45,486 nucleotides of DNA from Metasolibacillus meyeri (GTDB lineage Bacteria > Bacillota > Bacilli > Bacillales_A > Planococcaceae). The stretch covers positions 1 to 45,486 of the forward strand of contig NZ_PYWN01000041.1 in NCBI RefSeq assembly GCF_003049505.1, in the 5' to 3' direction. Below, piece by piece: positions 36,005 through 44,000 of the stretch; the first letter of the stretch is position 1; every line of letters begins with the position of its first letter. The notes beneath the pieces were generated by a model. That model ran no database searches and was not told where the DNA came from. It saw nothing but the letters and a program-made list of their open reading frames with translations. A program made the translations under genes and the position numbers.

Positions 36005-36904
36005 TTGCAACAAAGTATCTTATTAGACAAAGCCATTCAACAATATTTACAGCATTTATCTTTTAGGAAATACAGTGAACAAACGATACGGGGATATGAC
36101 ATTGATTTGAGACAGCTGAATCATTTTTTAACACATCTTGTAAATGCACCAATATTCATAGATGAAGTGACAGCTGAACATTTAGAGTCCTTCCAACAAT
36201 ACCTCATTTCTCAGCAGCTCTCACCTGCATCGATTAATCGCAAAACTCATAGTAGTAAAAGCTTATTTAAATGGGCATTAGCTAAAAAAATGATTGCTGC
36301 TAATTGCGCTCTTGAAATCATTCCCTTAAAGCTTCCACATAATGAACGTCATTTTTTAACGAAAGCGATGCTCCAGCAATTTTTGCAGCATGTCCACCAC
36401 CCGACCATACAAATTATTGCACAATTTATCGCCAATACAGGTTTGCGCATCACTGAATGCACGCAGCTACTTCTCACTGATATCAATTGGGACTTGCATA
36501 CTGTCAATGTAGTACACGGCAAAGGTGGTAAATCAAGAACTGTGCCATTAAATGCTAGTATTTATAATCTTCTGCACCATTATATTGCAGAGATTCGTCC
36601 TAAAAATTGCACATCTCTTTACTTATTTGCGCTACCGAAAACAGGCAGTATTTCAGCACAATATGTCAATTCAATTTTTAAAAATGCAAGTACTGAAATG
36701 AAGCATCCAAAGCCAATTACCTGTCATATTTTGCGTCACACATTTGCTAGCAACCTTGTTAAAAACAATGTCCATATCGCTGTTATTCAAAGGCTACTCG
36801 GTCATGCCAATGTCCGCACTACATCTGTCTACATGCATACAGACTTCAAAGAGCTTCAGCAAGCTGTCAATTCTTTAAACTGTTTAGGAGGTGCTTTTCG
36901 ATGA
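36005..36904 (+). CDS. Tyrosine recombinase, probable S-layer inversion enzyme
   Basis: XerC/D-like tyrosine recombinase. The N-terminal half (about 1-95) is a SAM-like core-binding domain (LSFRKYSEQTIRGYDIDLRQ). The catalytic domain keeps all six active-site positions, numbered from the TTG at 36005 (299 aa): Arg148 (NTGLRITE), Lys173 (HGKGGKSR), His241 and Arg244 (HILRHTF), His267 (LLGHANVR) and nucleophile Tyr276 (TSVYMH). I choose this TTG because AAGGAGGTGG (35990-35999) precedes it; the longer TTG at 35987 would include that site. It ends in an ATGA overlap with a DNA-binding gene whose stop lies inside the 31-bp inverted repeat. That linkage points to the S-layer cassette as its substrate. 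Chromosome-dimer resolution or a lost prophage are less likely. Confidence 0.88.
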   Translation: MQQSILLDKAIQQYLQHLSFRKYSEQTIRGYDIDLRQLNHFLTHLVNAPIFIDEVTAEHLESFQQYLISQQLSPASINRKTHSSKSLFKWALAKKMIAANCALEIIPLKLPHNERHFLTKAMLQQFLQHVHHPTIQIIAQFIANTGLRITECTQLLLTDINWDLHTVNVVHGKGGKSRTVPLNASIYNLLHHYIAEIRPKNCTSLYLFALPKTGSISAQYVNSIFKNASTEMKHPKPITCHILRHTFASNLVKNNVHIAVIQRLLGHANVRTTSVYMHTDFKELQQAVNSLNCLGGAFR

Positions 36905-37521
36905 TGGACTATCAAGATGAGAAAACAATATTTATTCAACAACAGCTTGAACAAGGTAAAACGCGCACTGAAATCGCTCACAGCTTCAACCAGCATTGGA
37001 AATCCATCGATATGCACATGCGTAGACGCGGCTTTCGTTGGGATAGAAAAAATCAAATCTATTTTCTTCAAGAAAAACAAATAAGCCCTACTAAAGCACA
37101 AGCCATTTTGCAAAGCTTAGCTACCAAAAATCCAAACTTCAAAAAAATAGCACGGCAACATGGCTTTCAAACGGTCGAAGCAATGGGTCACTATATGAAA
37201 GAACAAGGCTACGTGTGGCATCCTGAACTACAAAACTATTATTATACCTCTACACCTGGTAACACAAATCAACACCTTGCACTGAATGAATCAACCTTAA
37301 TTCAATTTCTATTAGCCAACCAACAAACACTCACAAATGTCCTAACAACTGCTGCTCTCAGTAGCAATACACTCATCACAAATGAAATCACAATAACGCT
37401 CACAGCTTCACTGTATGAAACATTACTAAGAAAATGTGCTGACAACCAGCTAACCCCCCAAACCATTATCGAACTTGCTTTAACTGAATATCTTGCTGTT
37501 AATTTAGTTAAAAGCAATTAA
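36901..37521 (+). CDS. DNA-binding accessory protein with duplicated HTH-like module and ribbon-helix-helix tail
   Basis: Protein of 206 residues that I do not recognise as a named family. Residues 7-55 and 64-115 are two copies of one helical module: each has a helix-turn-helix-like stretch (TEIAHSFNQHWKSI; KKIARQHGFQTVEA) and ends in a matching G-F/Y-x-W-x4-Q-x-Y-F/Y signature. Residues 161-197 look like a ribbon-helix-helix fold (EITITLTASLYETLLRKCA, then LTPQTIIELALTEYL). The ATG overlaps the recombinase TGA, with TAGGAGGTG inside the recombinase gene. The TAA (37519-37521) falls inside the 31-bp repeat, so the gene stays intact in either orientation. A role as accessory or directionality factor for the recombinase is inferred. 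Confidence 0.75.
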   Translation: MMDYQDEKTIFIQQQLEQGKTRTEIAHSFNQHWKSIDMHMRRRGFRWDRKNQIYFLQEKQISPTKAQAILQSLATKNPNFKKIARQHGFQTVEAMGHYMKEQGYVWHPELQNYYYTSTPGNTNQHLALNESTLIQFLLANQQTLTNVLTTAALSSNTLITNEITITLTASLYETLLRKCADNQLTPQTIIELALTEYLAVNLVKSN

Positions 37522-37539
37522 CAACACTACTGTTGAAGT
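37509..37539 (+). repeat. Left copy of 31-bp inverted repeat (candidate recombination site)
   Basis: This copy runs from TAAAAGCAATTAAC at 37509 to TGTTGAAGT at 37539. It is identical over 31 bases to the reverse complement of 44328-44358. It contains the TAA stop of the DNA-binding gene and, in another frame, codons K-A-I-N-N-T-T-V-E of the S-layer body. Near its centre are 5-bp inverted arms CAACA (37522-37526) / TGTTG (37531-37535) separated by CTAC. Upstream of it all similarity to the S-layer gene ends; an in-frame TAG lies at 37505. Confidence 0.85.
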
Positions 37540-40459
37540 AACATTAGACGAAGAAGTAGGCAACATCAACGATTACAAATTCGAAATTGCTGGTCTTGAC
37601 GTGAAAAACGTTGCGAAAAAGCAATCTGACAGCAAAACAATTGTATTAACAACTGCTGTACAGGAAGGCGGTAAAGAATACGTAGTATCTTTAAACGGTA
37701 AAGAAATTGGTAAATTTACTGGGGTTTCAGCTGTTATCCCAACAGCTGTAGATGTTGTAGAGAAATCTAAACAGGGTATTCTTGGTGAGCAAATTACTGT
37801 ACAGGCAAAAGTTACTGTTGCTGACGGTCAATCTAAAGCAGGTATTCCTGTAACATTTAATATTGTGACTACACAATACAACATTAATCCAGGTGGATCT
37901 TTAAACGCACCAATCGTAACTGAAGTAACTACAGATGAGAATGGTGTAGCTACGTATACTTACACTCGTTACGCATCAACTGCTCAACAATTAGCAACTA
38001 GTGACGAAGTACAAGCATATGCAACTGGTAAACCATCTGCACGTTCATTTGGTAAAGTATATTGGGCAGCTATTCAACCATTAGCAATTACAGAAGTTAC
38101 AGAAGGTAACGCTGTTAATAATGGTGCGAAAAAAGTTTATAAAGTAAAAGCTGCTTTAGAACATGCTGAAGCAATCTATAACGGTTCAACTTTAACTGGA
38201 TATAAAGTAAACGTTGGCTTCAAAGAAAATGTAAACGTTACTCCAGATAAGGCTGTTAAAACTGTAGTTGTTACTGATGCTAATGGTCGTAACTTAGGCT
38301 ATCCAGGTCAATATACTACTTCAACTGTAGGAAATAACTCAGCAGACAAAGCAATTGAAATTTTATTGGATGCAAAAGGTGAAGCTACTTTCACTTTAAC
38401 TGGTAGCAATGCAACTGTAACTCCATTTGTATTCGTAGACCAAAAAGTAAACCCATCTAACGCAGCTGGAACAATTGCTCGTTTTGATGAAACTGAATTG
38501 GTAGCATATGCTCCAGAGTTATCATTTGGTAAAATTCAAAACTTAGGTTTAAATCTTACTTCAAATGGTACTCAAAATGCAGCTGCTTACCGTACTACAG
38601 CTCCACATGCAAGTAATATTGCTACGTATGCAACTGGTCAAGTATTAACATCAGGTGAATTTGCAGCAGCTAATCAAAATTCAGGTGGACGTTCATATAC
38701 AGCAGTATTAACTGATGTTAAAATCGGTGCATTAGCTCCTTCAAATACTGTAGTGAAAGTATCGTTAGCAATCGGCACTGCATTATCTGCAAATAATGAT
38801 AACGCAATTGTATACTTAGTAGATGAAAATGCTAAAAAAGTATATAAAGTAAAAGATGGTCAAATTATTGATCTTTATACGGATGCAAAAGGTCAAGTTG
38901 CATTTAAATTAGTAGGTGCTAAAGACAGCTATGCTACACCAACTGTATTCTCTGATACTGGAGATACTGTAAATCGTTTAGATAAAAATGATTTACAACA
39001 AGCTGGCGAAATTGCATACTTTGGCGATGTGAAAGTTGAAACTGCTAAATTAACTGTTGATAATAAAGATGTTCAAACTGCTAACGTAACAGATAAAGCA
39101 GTATTTAAATATCAAACGGTTGACCAAAATGGTTTCGCATACTATTCACATGATTTCGTAGCTACATTCCAAGTAGATGCTACATTCTCAAGTGCAAAAG
39201 TAACATATTTAGACGTTAATGGTGTAACTCGCACAGAAACAGTGCAACATGGTGGTTCATCTACAAGATCATTTACTGTAAAAGCTGTGAATGGTGTAGC
39301 GCAAATTGAAGTTGAGGCAGTTAGAGGTACTCGCGTTGATGTATCTGCTAATGCACATAACTTACCAAACTTACACGCATCAGCAACATTCCAAAGTGTA
39401 GCTAATGATGGGATTGCAGCAGGCGCAGTTATCACAGGTCGTGTTATTGCTGTGGATAAAGTATCCAAACGTATTCTATTAACAAATTCTTCAGGTCAAA
39501 CTTATGAATTATCATATGCAGGCGCTGATTTAGTAACAGTTGCTACACCAAATAGCATTGATACATTTGAAGCAACTTTAACGGTACGTGATGAAATTCA
39601 ATTTACAAATGCAAAAGAAGGTACTACTTCTAAATTCATTAATTATAACAATAACGATGGTACTTTAGCAGCTACTATTAGTGAGCCTAATTCATCTGCA
39701 ATTGATATTAAGAACAAAACAGTATCAATCGTAATTAAGCAAGACTTAGCTAAATATGATTCTGCAACTTCAGAAGCAAAAAAAGGTTATGATTTCGGTG
39801 GCGAAACAATTGGTTCTGCTACACACCCAGCAGTAATTAACGTTACTGGTAACAATACAATTATCAAGAATGCGATAATTTATGGTGATATTACTGTAGA
39901 CGTAGCAAATGATATTTCATTTGAAAATGTTACTCACCATGGTAATATAATTGTTAAACATACTGATGGAGACACAATTAATGTAACTAATTCATCTTTA
40001 GATGTTGTAAAACTTGAAACTAAAGAACATATTAATTTAGTTGGCTCTTCTATTAAAGAAGTAGTAGTTGCAACTTCTAATGAAATTAAAGTTACAGCTG
40101 ATGCAACATCATCAGTTGCTGGTTATACGGTGGTACCAGGTATTGCTACTACAAATATTAAACAAAATGGTGTAGTTCAAACTCCAGTTGTTGAAGTTCC
40201 ATTTACTTCAGTAGTAACAACAACAACTACAACAGGCGATACTATTTCTTTCACATTCAGCCCAGCTGTAACTGAAAGTGTTACATTGACTGTTGCTGGT
40301 ACTGTTGCAACTTTAGATGTAGCTACTGCTTCTGATACAAGTAAAAAATTCACATTTGTACCAACTAATAATGCTGCATTAGTATTAAAAATTGGTAGCA
40401 AAGAATACACAGCTACTTACAGCGGTTTAGGTACTGTGACATTTACTCGTAAATACTAA
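37511..40459 (+). CDS. Silent S-layer body cassette (no promoter, start, signal peptide or SLH modules)
   Basis: Intact frame of 982 codons from the inverted repeat to TAA, homologous to residues 232-1332 of the expressed S-layer protein. It begins KAINNTTVEVTLDEEVG, against KAINNTTVEVTFANTVG in the expressed gene. Shared landmarks are VNNGAKK, YPGQ(Y/F)TTS, DKNDLQQ, IAYFGD, YQTVDQN and a C-terminal TFTRK(Y/F). The bodies differ widely elsewhere, and this one lacks segments present in the other. A TAG lies just upstream at 37505. The GTG at 37601 could serve only on paper: it has no ribosome-binding site and aligns inside a domain. Ig-like beta domains are likely. It is best read as a stored variant for the switch; a donor for gene conversion is the alternative. 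Confidence 0.85.
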   Translation, partial: KAINNTTVEVTLDEEVGNINDYKFEIAGLDVKNVAKKQSDSKTIVLTTAVQEGGKEYVVSLNGKEIGKFTGVSAVIPTAVDVVEKSKQGILGEQITVQAKVTVADGQSKAGIPVTFNIVTTQYNINPGGSLNAPIVTEVTTDENGVATYTYTRYASTAQQLATSDEVQAYATGKPSARSFGKVYWAAIQPLAITEVTEGNAVNNGAKKVYKVKAALEHAEAIYNGSTLTGYKVNVGFKENVNVTPDKAVKTVVVTDANGRNLGYPGQYTTSTVGNNSADKAIEILLDAKGEATFTLTGSNATVTPFVFVDQKVNPSNAAGTIARFDETELVAYAPELSFGKIQNLGLNLTSNGTQNAAAYRTTAPHASNIATYATGQVLTSGEFAAANQNSGGRSYTAVLTDVKIGALAPSNTVVKVSLAIGTALSANNDNAIVYLVDENAKKVYKVKDGQIIDLYTDAKGQVAFKLVGAKDSYATPTVFSDTGDTVNRLDKNDLQQAGEIAYFGDVKVETAKLTVDNKDVQTANVTDKAVFKYQTVDQNGFAYYSHDFVATFQVDATFSSAKVTYLDVNGVTRTETVQHGGSSTRSFTVKAVNGVAQIEVEAVRGTRVDVSANAHNLPNLHASATFQSVANDGIAAGAVITGRVIAVDKVSKRILLTNSSGQTYELSYAGADLVTVATPNSIDTFEATLTVRDEIQFTNAKEGTTSKFINYNNNDGTLAATISEPNSSAIDIKNKTVSIVIKQDLAKYDSATSEAKKGYDFGGETIGSATHPAVINVTGNNTIIKNAIIYGDITVDVANDISFENVTHHGNIIVKHTDGDTINVTNSSLDVVKLETKEHINLVGSSIKEVVVATSNEIKVTADATSSVAGYTVVPGIATTNIKQNGVVQTPVVEVPFTSVVTTTTTTGDTISFTFSPAVTESVTLTVAGTVATLDVATASDTSKKFTFVPTNNAALVLKIGSKEYTATYSGLGTVTFTRKY

Positions 40460-40501
40460 GATTAAAATTATTTTTAAGAAATCCAAATTTAAGTATTTAG
40501 T

Positions 40502-40541
40502 GAAATCCCATGTAAGAGAAATCTTGCATGGGATTTCTTTT
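40502..40541 (+). terminator. Terminator of the silent cassette
   Basis: Perfect 11-bp stem GAAATCCCATG (40502-40512) / CATGGGATTTC (40527-40537), an inner AGA/TCT, then TTTT. It lies 43 bases after the cassette stop and would serve the cassette when it is expressed. Confidence 0.88.
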
Positions 40542-40972
40542 ACAATATAAATTAAAGGATACGCCGAAAGAAAAGTAGTATATAATTTCGATATGCTCGA
40601 CAAGTGATTAAAAATCTGAGTAGCTTTGGGTATCTAACTCTTATTTTAAACATATTGCTTGAATTGATTTCGATTTAATACATGTACTTTATTTGTAATA
40701 TTCGGCTTATCATTTATATATGACAATGAAGTAGATTCAAGCTCTCATAAATTAGTGCAGAAATTATGTAGTTTGATATTGGAGCCCCTGTTGGTAGGAT
40801 CTCAGCTAACAAAACTAAGCAGGGAGTTAAGCTAGAAAGAATACCTAGCATATTAAATCTTCCACATAAAGTGTAATTATACATAATATTATTTATAGAC
40901 TTTATTTTCGTTTATAACCTTTGTTGATTGACATAACCAATGGCAATTATTACAGAGTTATTTTGATTGAGA
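40542..40972. other. Spacer between the two convergent S-layer bodies
   Basis: Non-coding AT-rich stretch of about 430 bp between two terminators. I find no reading frame and no third copy of the 31-bp repeat. A TTGACA at about 40929 followed 17 bases later by TACAGA is a poor rightward promoter candidate; it would point at the S-layer terminator. Nothing else stands out. Confidence 0.6.
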
Positions 40973-41008
40973 AAAAGCCATGTAGAGATTTTTCTCTACA
41001 TGGCTTTT
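40973..41008 (-). terminator. Strong terminator of the expressed S-layer gene
   Basis: Perfect 16-bp stem AAAAGCCATGTAGAGA (40973-40988) / TCTCTACATGGCTTTT (40993-41008) with a 4-base loop, running into TTTTTC on the minus strand. It lies 43 bases beyond the S-layer stop. Confidence 0.93.
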
Positions 41009-41050
41009 CTAGATGTGAAGAGGATTAAATCCTCGTACCTTATATTACTA

Positions 41051-44000
41051 TTAGAATTTACGAGTGAATGTTAAGTTACTACCTGCAACACCGTTAAATG
41101 TTGCTTCAAATGTACGACCATCTACAACCAAAGTAATTACTTTGTTTGTTGCTGGTGTAAATGTGAATGTAGCAGTTGTTACATTTGCTGTATCAGTAGT
41201 AGTTGTTGATGCAACAGTACCATTGATTGTAGCTGCGTTAATAATTGTTGCATTTGTGTTAGCAGCAAATGTTAATTCTACTGTGTCACCAGATGTAGTT
41301 GTTACAACTGCTTTGTTCACTGGATTCTCTACAGTTGAAGTTGGTAATGCATAACCAGTTATTTGAGAAACTGGTGCATTTACTGATGCCGTAGAAGTTG
41401 TAACTTTACTAATAATAGGAGTTACTCCACCTACATAAGCAACTGTGCCATCAGAATTTAGAATTGCATTATTTGACACAAGAGCACCACTTTGGTATGC
41501 AATTAATTCTCCAATTGTAGAAGCTGCACCTGCAAAGTTGATACGCTCATTTTTGAATAAGTGTACAATATCAAAGTTTGAACCATTTACTAAGTTAAGT
41601 GTTTGTTGTGCATTTGTATGAACATATGCTTGACCATTTAAATTTACATTGTCAGCAGTGAATTTTTGAACGTTGATTTGACCTTGGTAGTTTGCAGATG
41701 TACCGCCACCGCCAACATCAATTGAACCGTTTAATACTAAGTCTTTAACTGTTACATTGTCGTTATTAACAACAATTTTCACTGGTAAAGCTGCTGTACC
41801 GATAGTTTGACTATGGAAATTATAAGTTGCATTTAAGTTTGTTAAATAGATTGCAGCACCTGATTTGAATACAATGTTTGAACCAGTATTAGCAATTCTA
41901 ACTGTTGTTGGGTTAGAATCTTTAGCAAGCGTATAAGTTACTTCTTGACCAATTAGATTTGCACCTGGAACAGCTACAACATTTTGATTTTCAAATGTTG
42001 ATTCAGAGATGTTAGCTCCGTTAACAGCATAGTATTGTGTGCTAGCACCGCTGTAGTCAACATCTTTAATTGTTACACCATCATTCATTAATAATAATAA
42101 ACGGTTGTTAACTGTATCTGTTGCGATAACTTTACCAGTGTAAGGAACACCTGGTTGGATACCTTCAACATTATTTAAGTTAAATACTGCTGAAGCAGTT
42201 AAACCTTGTGGTAATGAAGGTACATTACTTGCACCAGCTAATGCTGATACTGTTGTACCACGAGTTGCTTTTACATATACAGTTGCGCGACCATTAGCAT
42301 CAGCATCAACAGTTAATGGAGCAGTATGAGCGCTACCCATATTTACATAACCGAATGGTGTTGCACCAGCAGCTAATTTACCACCAACTACATCAGATGC
42401 GCGGTATACTTCTGCACCAGCAAATGTAGCTGTAAATTGGAATGTTACACGTAAGTTAGCTTGGCTATACGTATTATATGGTTTTTTGTTTTGATCTACT
42501 GTTTGGTATGTGAATGCAGCTAAATCGCCAACATTTACAGATTGCGCATCTTTACCATCAACAGTTAAGATAGCAGATTGTACTAATGCATCACCGAAGT
42601 ATGCAATGCCACCTTTTTGTTGTAAATCATTTTTGTCTAAACCAGCACGGTCACCAGTTTCAGAGAATACAGTTGGTGTTGCATAAGCATCTTTTGAACC
42701 GATTAAAGTAAATGCTACTTCACCTTTTGCATCTGTTGCAAGGTTAACAACTACTGTAGATGCTGATGCAGCATTTTCAGTTAAACGGTGAACTGAATTA
42801 GAGTTTTTATCAACTAAGTATACAGCACCACCAGCTGTTCTTAAACCTGAACCAATCTCTACAGATACACGTACTTGTGTACCAGTTGGTGCAAGATTAC
42901 CTTTTTCATCTTTTAATACAGCTTTATAATCACGACCACCAGTATTTACCAATGTGTCAGCTAATTGAGCAGAAGCTGATTGACCATTAGAAATATTATA
43001 GAAAGTGTGTACTGATTTTGTAGCACTGAATAAACCATGTAATGAACCAGTTGGATTTCCTACTGTACCTTGTTTAAGAACAAAACCAGCTGGTACTGTT
43101 TCACCAGTACGTAATGGATTTGTTTGGCTAACATAGCTTGCACCAGTTGGAAGCTGTGTACCAATAGTAATCCAAGTAATGTTGTTTGCTGCATCACGAA
43201 TTAAAATGCGGTTATTAACTGAATCTTCATACGTGTATGATGTAGCTGTGCCTGCTGTAGCATATGCAGCAGCATATTCAGTACCTAAAGATTCTAATTC
43301 TAATTGTAAGTTTTGAACTTTACCGAATGTTAATTTTGGAGCTTCTGCAAATAATTCAGTTGCATTAAAGCGACCACGGTTACCAGTTGCATTTTGTGGG
43401 TTTTCTTTGTTATCCACGAACACGATTGGTGTTACTTCTGCATTGCTACCAGTTAATGTGATGATTGCTTCACCATTGCGATCAAGTTGAACTTTTACAA
43501 CTTTCACACCTTGTGATTGATCACCTAAAGATGTTGTGAATTGACCTGGGTAACCCAAGTTTTTACCATTGCCATCGATTACATCAACAGTTTTCACTGC
43601 TTTGTCTGGTGTTACATCAATGTTTTCTTTGAATGCAACATTAACATAGTTACCTGCTGGATATACTTGACCATTTTCAGTGAATGCTTGTGTATAACCT
43701 TCTGCATGGTATAATGCAGCTTTAATTTTGTATTGCTTTTTCGCACCATTATTTACTGAGTTACCTTCTGCTAATTCAGTAACTGTTAATGGCTTGATAG
43801 AAGCCCAGTATACTTTAGAGAATGAACGAACTGATGCTTTACCAGTTGCATATGCTTGCACTTCGTCAGAAGATGCGATTTGTTGGCTAGTTTGTGCATA
43901 ACGAGTGTATGTGTAAGTAGCCACACCATCAGCATTTGTTAATGCTTCTGCAACGATTGGTTGGTTTAATGTACCTGTGCTGTTATCACCGTAGTTGTTT

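Noticed and set aside
36005-36904. Recombinase as a prophage or integrative-element integrase
   Set aside because: No tRNA, attachment site or phage gene nearby; it abuts an inverted repeat that fits local inversion better.
36856-37113. 85-codon minus-strand frame opposite the DNA-binding gene
   Set aside because: Shadow of the plus-strand operon, which has good ribosome-binding sites and an ATGA coupling.
37601-40459. Silent cassette as a normal gene starting at GTG
   Set aside because: No ribosome-binding site or promoter; homology continues 90 bases upstream in frame, so this GTG is an internal valine codon.
40929-40957. Possible rightward promoter with TTGACA near the S-layer terminator
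   Set aside because: The -10 candidate is poor and it would only transcribe antisense to the S-layer gene; insufficient support.
41064-41354. Plus-strand reading frame within the S-layer gene
   Set aside because: Antisense shadow of the highly biased S-layer codons; no start signals.
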